Below are positions 1 to 7,858 of a stretch of 15,729 nt of DNA, in pieces. Position 1 is the stretch's first letter. Each line of letters begins with the position of its first letter. The notes under the pieces were generated by a model. The model was not told the DNA's origin, searched no databases, and saw nothing but the letters and a program-made list of their open reading frames with translations. The stretch comes from CAZQVN01 sp964596775 (GTDB lineage Bacteria; Eisenbacteria; RBG-16-71-46; JABDJR01; JAWXBZ01). A program made the translations under genes and the position numbers. The stretch is taken from NCBI GenBank assembly GCA_964596775.1, contig CAZQVN010000073.1, positions 1 to 15,729 on the forward strand. Reading direction: 5' to 3'.

Positions 1-127
1 ACAGGTTGAGTCCAAGGGTCGTGCCGAATTTCCAGGGGCCGGGTTCGATCGGTTTCTTCTCTTCGGCCTGGACGGCCGTCGAAAACAGGAGTGCGGCTGC
101 GAGAACGGAAGCGGTCTTTCCGGGCAT
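1..127 (-). CDS. N-terminal fragment of an exported protein, possibly DUF3078-like outer-membrane protein
   Basis: Reading leftwards from the ATG at 127-125, 42 codons are visible before the window ends, so the gene is partial. The start is set by a strong AGGAGG Shine-Dalgarno sequence five bases before the ATG. The protein begins with a typical signal peptide: MPGKT, a hydrophobic stretch of about 12 residues rich in Ala and Leu, then AVQA followed by EE, giving a likely signal peptidase I site after residue 21. The mature start contains GPWKFGTTLGLNL, which resembles the first strand of DUF3078 proteins (predicted outer-membrane beta-barrels), but only about 20 mature residues are visible and this is a weak family call. 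Export is well supported; function is not. It is divergent from the RND operon and shares its intergenic region. Confidence 0.6.
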   Translation of the reverse strand, partial: MPGKTASVLAAALLFSTAVQAEEKKPIEPGPWKFGTTLGLNL

Positions 128-160
128 TATTGTCCTCCTCATGGGTCACACAATGCGGAC

Positions 161-178
161 GTCATGGTGGACCATGAC
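161..178. promoter_or_regulatory. perfect 8+8 palindrome, candidate operator of the minus-strand exported gene
   Basis: GTCATGGT (161-168) and ACCATGAC (171-178) are exact reverse complements separated by GG. The two-base centre is too small for a hairpin loop, so a dimeric DNA-binding protein site is more likely than a terminator. It lies 34-51 bp upstream of the minus-strand start at 127, where a repressor or activator site would be expected. No convincing -35/-10 pair was found around it. The regulator is unknown. Confidence 0.4.
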
Positions 179-293
179 CGCCGCGGCGAAACTGTGGTAT
201 TGGGCTGATGACTCGAATGAATCCGAAGTGCTGACGACCCGGGACCGCTTCGAGGAACACTGGAGCGGAACCGCGGAGCCGGGAACTGCCGGA

Positions 294-309
294 AACGGGC
301 TTGCCCGTT
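294..309. repeat. short inverted repeat in the divergent intergenic region
   Basis: AACGGGC (294-300) and GCCCGTT (303-309) are exact reverse complements around TT. As with the 161-178 palindrome, the spacing suits a protein-binding site rather than a stem-loop. Its role is unknown. The rest of 180-435 shows nothing else I can support; the open frame 6-503 running across this region has no ribosome binding site or recognisable protein sequence. Confidence 0.25.
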
Positions 310-439
310 CCGGTACATGGACCGTGTGCGGGCGGATAAAGTCACATGGTGCGGAACACGGGATGCAGGTGAATAATGTGCAGCGAACCCGCATATTTTT
401 ATCGGGACGACGGACCGTGTCAACCCCGAGTGTCGCTCA

Positions 440-478
440 GGGGATAATCTCCCCATATGGGGATGCCCATTTGGGGAG
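440..478. promoter_or_regulatory. cluster of tandem CCCAT-centred palindromes, candidate enhancer (upstream activator) sites
   Basis: Within 39 bp lie a perfect 14-bp palindrome TCCCCATATGGGGA (450-463), a second near-copy whose core CCCATTTGGG (466-475) has its centre exactly 14 bp further on, and an overlapping inverted repeat GGGGA-taatc-TCCCC (440-454). The two CCCATWTGGG cores are centred about 110 and 96 bp upstream of the transcription start predicted from the sigma-54-like element at 541-555. Enhancer sites for NtrC-type activators usually lie about 80-150 bp upstream. The repeat structure is directly visible; binding by the NtrC-type regulator encoded at the end of this operon is inference. 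Confidence 0.45.
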
Positions 479-540
479 ACAAGGAATGGGTTGTGCCGTT
501 TAAATCATTGCTATAAAACAATTTAACAGCAACACCGTCC

Positions 541-555
541 GGGCACGCATCTTGT
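541..555 (+). promoter_or_regulatory. sigma-54-like -24/-12 promoter of the RND operon
   Basis: GGGCACG, four bases, then TTGT fits the sigma-54 consensus TGGCACG-N4-TTGC with two mismatches (first T to G, last C to T). The -24 GG and the spacing are both correct. The predicted start of transcription is about 567, only some two bases before the ATG at 569. A TATACT hexamer at 556-561 could alternatively be a sigma-70 -10 box, but I find no good -35 at the right distance. The stretch 498-530 is markedly A+T-rich, which would suit DNA bending between enhancer and promoter. The operon encodes an NtrC-family activator, which makes this reading more plausible. Confidence 0.45.
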
Positions 556-568
556 TATACTCCGCAGC

Positions 569-1681
569 ATGGCAACCTCGAAACGATTCCTTCAGGTCCT
601 GATCCTGCTCCTCGCGATCCCCCTAATTCTCCTCATCCCCCAGGTGCGCCAGACACTGCTGTCCCGCTCCGGAAACGGGGCCGCGGCGGCGCCGGCCGAG
701 GAGGGGGAGGAGGAGCCCGCCGCATCCAGCACCACCGCCCTGCCGGTCGGGGGGGTGGTCGTCCGCCGGCAGCCGTTCGTGCTCACGATCCGCGGCACCG
801 GCCGGGCCGAGGCGGTCCGCCGCGTGCTGCTGGCGCCGCGGATCGGGGGGCGGATCACGGTGGTGAACGTCACCGAGGGGAAGGCGGTCCGGGCCGGCGC
901 CACCCTGGTCGAGATCGACCGCGAACCGCTGGTCATCGCCCTGCGTGAAGCGGAATCGGAACTCGCGGCGGCCCAGGCGGACCTGAACGTCAAGCTCCGT
1001 TTCGACGGCGCGTCGGATTCGAGCCGTCACGAGGTGCTCGCCCAGCGGACCGGGGTCACCCCGGCCCGGGAGAAGATCGCGCGGGTCCGCCTCGATCTCG
1101 AGGCCACCACGCTGACCGCGCCGTTTGCCGGGGCCGTGACCGACCTGTCGGCCGAAGCGGGGGGCGTGGCGGTGGCATCGCAGCCGCTTCTGGCGCTCGT
1201 GAACCTGTCGACGATCCGGATCCGCGCCGAGGTGCTGGAAAACGATTTCGGGCAGCTTGCGGTTGGAGCCAGCGCGGCCGTGACCTTCCCGGCGCTCCCG
1301 GGCGAATCGTTCGAGGGCAGGGTCGACGCGCTCGGTCCGGAAATCGACCCCGCCCGCGGAACCGGGGAGGTGTTCGTCACGCTGGCCAACCCGGAAAGCC
1401 GGATCCGCCCGGGCATGTACGCCGACCTGACGATCTCCGGAACGGCCTTCGCGGACCGGATCGCCGTGCCCCGCCCCGCGGTCATCGAGCGGGACCGGAA
1501 ACTGCTCGTCTTCCGCGCCTCGAACGGCCGGGCGGAGTGGCAGTACGTCGAGACCGGCCTCGAAACGGACCGCCTCGTGGAGATCACGTCCGGCGTGGCC
1601 GACGGCGACACGATTCTCGTCGACGGCCACCTGACGCTCGCTCACGCGGCTCCGGTCCGGGTGTCGCTGGCCGGGGACTAG
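569..1681 (+). CDS. RND efflux periplasmic adaptor (membrane fusion protein)
   Basis: This 370-residue protein has the layout of HlyD/AcrA-type adaptors that link an inner-membrane RND pump to an outer-membrane channel. Residues 7-26 form a hydrophobic N-terminal anchor or uncleaved signal with no lipobox. An acidic, low-complexity linker follows (about 38-55). The biotinyl-lipoyl-like half-motifs are near 83-118 (GGRITVVNVTEGKAVRAGATL) and 183-212 (TAPFAGAVTDLSAEAGGVA). A short alpha-hairpin lies between them (about 121-180), then the beta-barrel (about 215-290, with GMYADLTI) and the membrane-proximal domain to the end. There is no Shine-Dalgarno sequence before the ATG, and the predicted transcript may be leaderless. 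It ends one base before the GTG of the first permease, so the two are probably co-translated. Substrate unknown. No TolC-like channel gene is present in the window. Confidence 0.9.
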   Translation: MATSKRFLQVLILLLAIPLILLIPQVRQTLLSRSGNGAAAAPAEEGEEEPAASSTTALPVGGVVVRRQPFVLTIRGTGRAEAVRRVLLAPRIGGRITVVNVTEGKAVRAGATLVEIDREPLVIALREAESELAAAQADLNVKLRFDGASDSSRHEVLAQRTGVTPAREKIARVRLDLEATTLTAPFAGAVTDLSAEAGGVAVASQPLLALVNLSTIRIRAEVLENDFGQLAVGASAAVTFPALPGESFEGRVDALGPEIDPARGTGEVFVTLANPESRIRPGMYADLTISGTAFADRIAVPRPAVIERDRKLLVFRASNGRAEWQYVETGLETDRLVEITSGVADGDTILVDGHLTLAHAAPVRVSLAGD

Positions 1682-1682
1682 C

Positions 1683-4600
1683 GTGTCGATCTCCTCGTTT
1701 TCCGTCCGGCGGCCGATCGCCACCTCGATGTTCCTCCTCATGGTGGTCTTCCTCGGCACGGTCGCGCTGTTCCGCATGGAACTGACGCTGCTTCCGGACA
1801 TCAAGGCGGAGGAGATCATCGTATGGCTGGCCTGGCCGGACGCCGGCGTCGAGGAGATCGAGGACGCGGTGGCCCGCCCCGCCGAGGAGGCGCTCGTGTC
1901 GGCCCGCGGCGTCAACGGCGTGCGCACCCGCATCGTGCCCGGCGGGGCCGCGATCACCGTGATGCTGAACCGCGGCGTCGACCCGGAACTCGCGGCGCTC
2001 TCCGTGCGCGAACGGCTGGACACGGTCCGCTGGATCCTCCCCGAGGACGCGGAGCGGCCGGTCGTGCTCGGCGCTTCCGGTCGCGACAACCCGGACATGG
2101 TGCTGGCGCTCTCCGCCGACGACCTGGCCGGCGCCGCCGACTGGGCGCGGACGGTGCTGAAGCCGCGGCTCGAGCAGGTCGCGGGCGTGGCGCGGGCCCA
2201 GATCGTCGGCGCGCCGTCGCGCGAAATCCGGGTGATCCCCGACGAGGCGCGGATGGCCGCCCTCGGCATCGACGGCGCCGACCTCGGCAAGGCGCTCGCC
2301 GCGGCCAACGTCCGCGCCCCCGGCGGCACGCTCCGCCGCCGCGGCATCCGCTACGCGCTGCAGATCAATTCGGAACTCACGTCGGCGGACGACATCCGCG
2401 CCGTCATCGTGTCCCCCACGGACGGCCCGCCGGTCCGGGTCGCGGACGTGGCCGACGTCGTGGACGGCTTCGAGGACCCGCGCGGGTGGAGCCGCCTCGA
2501 CGGCCGGCCGGCGGTCGGCATCCTCGTGCACCGCGAGTCCGGCGCGAACCTGGTGGCCATGTCCCGCGATGTTCTCGAGCGTCTTGGCGAGGTGAAGAAC
2601 GACTTTCCCGGGTTCGACGTGGCGGTGGTGGCCGACCCCTCGCCGTTCGTCCGCCAGTCGATGGCCGGGGTCTGGCAGTCCGTGTGGTGGGGCGGCCTCC
2701 TCGCGTTCGTCGTGCTCATCTACTTCCTCCGCGACTTCCGCTCGCCGCTGCTTCTCATCACCGCGCTTCCGGTGTCGGTCGTCGGAACGTTTGCGGTGCT
2801 GGACCTCTGCGGCGTTTCGCTGAACCTCATGTCGCTCGGCGGCGTGGCGCTCGGCATCGGGATGCTCGTGGACAACGGGATCATCGTGCTGGAAAACATC
2901 CACCGGCTCCGCGTCGAGGAGGGGATGTCGCGGACCGAGGCGGCGGTCCGCGGCGCCGAGGAGGTTTCGCTTCCGGTGCTGGCCTCCACGCTCACGACCT
3001 GCGCCGTGTTCGCGCCGCTGGCGTTCGTCCCCGGGGCGGTCGGCGCGCTGTTCCGCGACCAGGCGATCTCGGTGGGGGCTTCGCTCGGCGTCAGCCTCCT
3101 CGTGGCCCTGTCGTTCCTGCCGATGGCCGCGGCGCGGCTCGAACCGTCGGCGAGGGGCACGGAACGGATGCCGTTCTTCGGCGTCTACCGGACGTGGCTC
3201 GACCGCGGTCTGCGCCGCCCCGGCCTGGCGCTCGGGATCACGGCCATGGCCCTGGCCGCGAGCACGCTGTTCCTCTTCGAACGGCCGCGGGAGATCCTGC
3301 CGCCCCTGTCCACCGACCAGGTGTCCGCGTCGCTCCGCCTTCCGCCGGGCACCGACGTGACGGCCACCGGCGAAGCCGCCGTCACCATCGAAACGTGGCT
3401 CCGGGCCCGGCCGGAGGTGGCGAGCACGTTTCTCTCGGTCGGCGAGGCGGGGGCGCTCGATCCCACCGATGCCGGGCAGCAGTCGAGCCGGGCGGTGCTC
3501 CGCGCCCGGCTGCATCACGGCGCCTCGGGAAAGCGCGAGCGGCTGCTGGCCGAGTTGAGGGCGGCGTTCCCGAATCACGACGGGCGCGAACTCACGGTGA
3601 TGTCCGACCGCAGCGAACTCTCCGCCCTCGTTCCCGCCGGGCTGTCGACCCTGTCGATGGAGATCCTCGGTCCGGACCCGGACGCCGCCGAGCGGTTTGC
3701 GCGGGACATCGCGGAGCGGGCCTCGGCGCGCCTGAAGCGGGGCGGCGAGGAACTGTCGATCGCCGCCACCGAACTCGAGCCCCGCTACGTCCTGACGCCA
3801 CTCGAGGATCGCTGGTGGCGGCTCGGCCTCACCGAGTCGGACATCACGGCGGCGCTGCGCTCCCGCACGTCGGGCCTCGAAACGACCCGGATCCGTCGGT
3901 TCCAGGAGGAGTTTCCCGTCGTGATCCGCCCGGCCGGCGTGGAGGATCCGGGCGCCGGAACGCTGCTCGTCGACGGACGGTCGCTGCCGGTGCGCGAACT
4001 GTTCAGCGTGGCCACGGTCCTGAGCCCGGCCCGTCTCCTCCGCGAGGGGCAGGCGCGGGTGGCGTCGCTCCGCTGGGACGGGCCGATGCGCAACGTGGAC
4101 ACGGTGCGCGAGGCCCTCGACGCCGCGCGCGCCGAGGCCGCCGTGCCCGCGAACTACGTGGTCCGCTACGGCGGCTCATACGAGGAGATGCGCCGCACGC
4201 TGTCCGGGATCATGGCGGCGCTCGGCCTGTCGGCGGGGCTCGTGCTCCTCATCCTCGCCGCCCAGTTCGAGTCGCTGAAGCTCCCGCTGCTCATCTTTGC
4301 CGCGGTGCCGCTCTCGCTCGTCGGCGTGGCGGCCACCCTGCTCGTCACCCGGGGCACCATCAACGTGTTTTCCGGGATCGGCCTCGTGATCCTCGTCGGC
4401 ATCGTCGTCAACGACTCGATCCTCAAGGTGGACCTGCTGAGCCGCCTCCGCCGCTCCGGCATGTCCGTGTCCGACGCGATCCACACCGCCAGCCGCCGGC
4501 GCTATCGGCCGATCATCATGACCACCCTGACCACGGTGTTCGCCATGGCCCCGCTGCTCCACGGCGCCGGCTCGGAGTTCCGGGCGCCGCTGGCGGCCAC

Positions 4601-4697
4601 GGTGATCGGCGGCCTGACCGCCTCCACGCTGCTCACGCTCCTCATCATCCCGGTCCTGTTCCAGGTGGTGGCCGGGCGCCGCCGGAGAGGCGCGTGA
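1683..4697 (+). CDS. RND family transporter permease, subunit 1
   Basis: This 1004-residue protein matches the AcrB/ACR_tran family (usually about 1000-1050 residues). These are inner-membrane proton-driven pumps with 12 membrane helices and two large periplasmic loops. Visible marks are the N-terminal SVRRPIATSMF amphipathic start and TM1 (about 13-30), the first periplasmic half (about 40-330), TM2-6 (about 335-485) with GMLVDNGIIVLENIHR in TM4 (D397-N398), the second periplasmic half (about 540-840), and TM8-12 (about 845-995) with VGIVVNDSILKVD in TM10. AcrB has Asp-Asp in TM4 and Lys940 in TM10; here the matching positions are Asp-Asn and Asn910. The start is GTG at 1683, preceded by a weak GGGGA. 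The 3' end overlaps the next permease gene by 4 bp (GTGA), as in translationally coupled pairs. Confidence 0.93.
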   Translation: MSISSFSVRRPIATSMFLLMVVFLGTVALFRMELTLLPDIKAEEIIVWLAWPDAGVEEIEDAVARPAEEALVSARGVNGVRTRIVPGGAAITVMLNRGVDPELAALSVRERLDTVRWILPEDAERPVVLGASGRDNPDMVLALSADDLAGAADWARTVLKPRLEQVAGVARAQIVGAPSREIRVIPDEARMAALGIDGADLGKALAAANVRAPGGTLRRRGIRYALQINSELTSADDIRAVIVSPTDGPPVRVADVADVVDGFEDPRGWSRLDGRPAVGILVHRESGANLVAMSRDVLERLGEVKNDFPGFDVAVVADPSPFVRQSMAGVWQSVWWGGLLAFVVLIYFLRDFRSPLLLITALPVSVVGTFAVLDLCGVSLNLMSLGGVALGIGMLVDNGIIVLENIHRLRVEEGMSRTEAAVRGAEEVSLPVLASTLTTCAVFAPLAFVPGAVGALFRDQAISVGASLGVSLLVALSFLPMAAARLEPSARGTERMPFFGVYRTWLDRGLRRPGLALGITAMALAASTLFLFERPREILPPLSTDQVSASLRLPPGTDVTATGEAAVTIETWLRARPEVASTFLSVGEAGALDPTDAGQQSSRAVLRARLHHGASGKRERLLAELRAAFPNHDGRELTVMSDRSELSALVPAGLSTLSMEILGPDPDAAERFARDIAERASARLKRGGEELSIAATELEPRYVLTPLEDRWWRLGLTESDITAALRSRTSGLETTRIRRFQEEFPVVIRPAGVEDPGAGTLLVDGRSLPVRELFSVATVLSPARLLREGQARVASLRWDGPMRNVDTVREALDAARAEAAVPANYVVRYGGSYEEMRRTLSGIMAALGLSAGLVLLILAAQFESLKLPLLIFAAVPLSLVGVAATLLVTRGTINVFSGIGLVILVGIVVNDSILKVDLLSRLRRSGMSVSDAIHTASRRRYRPIIMTTLTTVFAMAPLLHGAGSEFRAPLAATVIGGLTASTLLTLLIIPVLFQVVAGRRRRGA

Positions 4698-7600
4698 AAT
4701 CGCTCGCCGTTCCTCTCCGCCGGCCGATCGGCACCGGGGCGCTCTACGCCGCGCTGCTCCTGCTCGGCCTGGCCGCGCTCAACGACCTGCCGCTGGCGCT
4801 CAATCCCGACCTCGAGTATCCGGAGATGTCGGCCACGATCGCCTGGGAAGGCGCGTCGCCGGAACAGGTCGAGGCGCTGGTCACGTCGCGCATCGAGGGG
4901 GAGGCGCAGCAGCTTCCCGGAGCCCGCGAGGTGAGCTCGATGAGCGGGCGCGGTTTCGGCCAGGTCAACGTTGCGTTCGAGCGGGGAACCCGGATGGATC
5001 GCGCCGAGATCCTCTTCCGGGAGCGGCTGACGATGATCCGCGAGGAGCTGCCGAAAGGGGTGTCCCCGCCCACGATCGAGCGGACGCTCCCGCCTGAGAT
5101 GCAGCAGGGGAGTTTTCTCATCCTGCAGCTGGCCGGCCCGCGCACGCCGGAGGCGCTCAAGACGATCCTCGACGAACAGGTCAAGCCGCGCGCCCTGGCC
5201 GTGCCCGGAGTGGCCGGCGTGGAGGTGTACGGCGGCGCCGACCGCGAAATCCGCGTGGACCTGAAGCCGGAGGCGATCGAGCGCGGCGATGTCGACGTGC
5301 CCCGGGTGGTGGCCGCCCTCGAGCGGGCCGGAGCGCGGACGAACGCGGGGTCGCGGGTGTTCTGCGCGCACCGGCTTCCGGTGGTGATCGAGCGGCCGGA
5401 GGTGACCGCCGCGGAACTCGGCGCGCAGATCGTCGGCGGAACGGCGACGGCGCCGCTCCGGCTCGATCACGTGGCTTCCGTGCAGGACACCTGGGCGCGG
5501 CCGAGGAGCCTGTCGCGCCTGAACGGCAGGCCCTCGGTGGCCCTCGTCCTCGAGCGCGAGGCGGGCACGAACCTGATCCGCGTGGCGGAACAGTCGCGGG
5601 AACTCATCGAGGAGATCCGCGCCACGCTCCCCGCCGAGCTGACGCTCCGCATCGTTCACGACGCGAGCGAGAGCATCCGCAAGGAGCTCGATGTCCTCGG
5701 GCGCCGCGCCGCGTTCTCCATCCTCTGCATCTTTCTGGTGATGGTGGTCGCCGAGCGCCGGCTGCGGGCGCCGGTGGTGGTCCTCGCTTCCGTGCTCTTT
5801 TCGGCGGTGATCACGTTCCTGCTGTTCCGCGCCGCGGGGCTCGGGATCAATCTCATCACGATGTCCGGCCTGGCGCTCGCGTTCGGCATGTCGGTGGACA
5901 ACTCGATCGTTCTTCTCGAGACGGTGTCGCAGCGCACCCGGGGCCGGAAGAGCCTGCTGCGGACGCTGGCCGCGTCGCGGGAAGTGATGTTTCCGCTGAT
6001 CGCCGCCACCGGCACGACGGCCGTCGTGCTGACCCCGTTCCTGTACATGACCGGCAACCTGCGCGACCTCTACCTGCCGTTTGTGCTCGCCATCTGCCTG
6101 TCCCTGACGGCGTCGCTCGGCGTGGCGCTGACGCTGACGCCGCTGCTGTCGCGCTGGGCGCTCGCGCCCCGGAGGGCACGGCGGTCGGCGACGGGCGGGC
6201 GCCGCGAGACCGCTCTGCCCGTGGCGGCCGACGCCGCCGCCGCGACCCCACCCGCCGCCCCCCGCCCCTCGCTCGTCAACCGGTTCTACGAGCCCGTCCT
6301 CGCCTGGACGATGCACCGGGCGCCCCTGTTCATCGCGCTCTGCGCGCTGATCTTCGCCGGGAGCGTCTGGGTGTTCGTGGAGAAGGTGCCGCGCGGGTCC
6401 ATCTTCGGGGGCGGCCGGGACACGACCGTGCGCGTCTACCTGGGCTTTCCTCCCGGCACGGACATCGAGCGGACGAACGAGGCGGTCCTGATGTTCGAGA
6501 ACGCGGTGCTCGACGACCCCTTCTACAAAAAGAAGTTCATCACCCGGGTCGAGTCGATGGTCCGCGAGATCCAGGGAGGGATCGTCGTCCGGTTTCCGGC
6601 CGCGGTCAACGGAACGACGATCCCCGGGGCGGTCAAGGACAAGCTGGTGGCCATCGCCGCCACGATGAGCGGCTGTTCGGTCAGCGTCAGCGGCGAGGGT
6701 CCCGGTTTCAGCACCGGCAACGCCGACGTGTCGGCGTTCTACACGCTGACGCTGCGCGGTCCCGACTACCCGCGCCTCGGGGAACTGGCCGAGGACGTGG
6801 GGCGCCGGCTCGCCCGGAACGGGCGCGTCCGCGACATCAGGACGAACGCCTCGTCGTGGATCAGCGACGACGCCGTGGAATTGAACCTCGTCCCCGACCG
6901 CGAGCGGATGTCCGAGCTCGGCATCTCGATGCGCGATCTCGTGGACGTCCTCCAGCCGTCCATCTCCGGCCAGCTCGCCCGCCGGAAACTGCGCGGCACC
7001 GCCGGGGAGATCGACGGCCGCGTGGCGATGGCCGGCGGCGAGTCGACGAGTCCCGCGGAACTCGCGTCCGTCATCAGCCGGGGATCCGGCGGCGCCCCGG
7101 TCCGGCTCGGCGAGCTGATGTCCGTCGGGGAAAAGCCGGTCCAGACGGAAATCCGGCGCAATCGCCAGCAGTACATGCGCATGGTCACGTTCGACTACCG
7201 CGGCCCGTCGCGGGTGGGCAACACGTTCGTCCAGTCGTTCCTCGATGGCACGCAGTTCCCGCCCGGCTACACGATCGAGGAGGGCGCCGGCGTGTTTCTC
7301 ACCCGCAAGGAGGAAACGCAGATCCTCGTCGGGATCGCGGCGGCGCTGGTTCTCATCTACATGGTGTCCGCGGCGCTCTTCGAGAGCCTGCTCCTTCCGT
7401 TCACCGCCATCCTCACCGTCCCGCTGTCGTTCGTCGGCATCGCGCTGACGTTCTGGGCGATCGACATGAAGTTCGACCGGACCGCCTACGTGGGGCTGAT
7501 CCTCCTGGCCGGGGTTTCGGTGAACAACGCCCTGCTCCTCGTTCACCGGGCGGGAACGCTTCTGCGCCGCAGCGGAGACGGTCACGCGGCCGCCCTCCGC

Positions 7601-7858
7601 GCCGCCGGGGAGCGGTTCAAGCCGATCCTCATGACGACCGCCACGAGCGTGGCCGGACTCGTGCCGCTGGCCTGGGGGAGCGAACCGGGCGCTGCGGAGA
7701 GCTGGAAGACGCTGGCGATCTCGGCCGGGGCCGGGCTCGTGGCTTCGGCGTTCTTCTCGTTGACGTTTCTTCCCTGTCTGTTCTTTCTGATGACCGGACG
7801 GAGCGATATGCCCGCCGCCCTTCCGGTGACCCAACCCGCGGGCAAAGGGGTATCGTGA
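4694..7858 (+). CDS. RND family transporter permease, subunit 2
   Basis: The true start is the GTG at 4694, overlapping the previous stop as GTGA and preceded by GGAGAGG. The frame stays open far upstream, but that part only reads Arg-rich nonsense across the first permease gene. From this start the product is 1054 residues and fits the RND permease fold: TM1 (about 14-36), first periplasmic half (about 40-335), TM2-6 (about 338-490) with FGMSVDNSIVLLET in TM4 (D402-N403), an Ala/Pro/Arg-rich cytoplasmic linker (about 491-526), TM7 (about 545-563), second periplasmic half to about 872, and TM8-12 with GVSVNNALLLV in TM10 (N944-N945). It is clearly diverged from subunit 1. The pair resembles systems with two different RND subunits, such as MdtBC, but a heterotrimer is inference. 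Confidence 0.93.
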   Translation: MKSLAVPLRRPIGTGALYAALLLLGLAALNDLPLALNPDLEYPEMSATIAWEGASPEQVEALVTSRIEGEAQQLPGAREVSSMSGRGFGQVNVAFERGTRMDRAEILFRERLTMIREELPKGVSPPTIERTLPPEMQQGSFLILQLAGPRTPEALKTILDEQVKPRALAVPGVAGVEVYGGADREIRVDLKPEAIERGDVDVPRVVAALERAGARTNAGSRVFCAHRLPVVIERPEVTAAELGAQIVGGTATAPLRLDHVASVQDTWARPRSLSRLNGRPSVALVLEREAGTNLIRVAEQSRELIEEIRATLPAELTLRIVHDASESIRKELDVLGRRAAFSILCIFLVMVVAERRLRAPVVVLASVLFSAVITFLLFRAAGLGINLITMSGLALAFGMSVDNSIVLLETVSQRTRGRKSLLRTLAASREVMFPLIAATGTTAVVLTPFLYMTGNLRDLYLPFVLAICLSLTASLGVALTLTPLLSRWALAPRRARRSATGGRRETALPVAADAAAATPPAAPRPSLVNRFYEPVLAWTMHRAPLFIALCALIFAGSVWVFVEKVPRGSIFGGGRDTTVRVYLGFPPGTDIERTNEAVLMFENAVLDDPFYKKKFITRVESMVREIQGGIVVRFPAAVNGTTIPGAVKDKLVAIAATMSGCSVSVSGEGPGFSTGNADVSAFYTLTLRGPDYPRLGELAEDVGRRLARNGRVRDIRTNASSWISDDAVELNLVPDRERMSELGISMRDLVDVLQPSISGQLARRKLRGTAGEIDGRVAMAGGESTSPAELASVISRGSGGAPVRLGELMSVGEKPVQTEIRRNRQQYMRMVTFDYRGPSRVGNTFVQSFLDGTQFPPGYTIEEGAGVFLTRKEETQILVGIAAALVLIYMVSAALFESLLLPFTAILTVPLSFVGIALTFWAIDMKFDRTAYVGLILLAGVSVNNALLLVHRAGTLLRRSGDGHAAALRAAGERFKPILMTTATSVAGLVPLAWGSEPGAAESWKTLAISAGAGLVASAFFSLTFLPCLFFLMTGRSDMPAALPVTQPAGKGVS

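Noticed and set aside
6..503. Plus-strand open frame of 165 codons across the left intergenic region
   Set aside because: It runs antisense to the signal-peptide gene, has no ribosome binding site, shows no protein-like pattern and crosses the palindrome cluster.
498..520. IHF-like site in the A+T-rich stretch before the RND operon (AATCATTGCTATA)
   Set aside because: It differs from the IHF core at two or more positions. Only the A+T-rich character is safe to state.
1823..4693. Plus-strand frame open upstream of RND permease 2, which would give a 2011-residue protein
   Set aside because: The sequence before 4694 is Arg/Pro/Gly-rich shadow of permease 1 in another frame. The real gene starts at GTG 4694 with a Shine-Dalgarno sequence and the standard RND N-terminus.
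6856..7857. Open frame ahead of the propeller gene, adding about 334 residues
   Set aside because: It is a shadow of RND permease 2. ATG 7858 has a ribosome binding site and is followed by a clear signal peptide.
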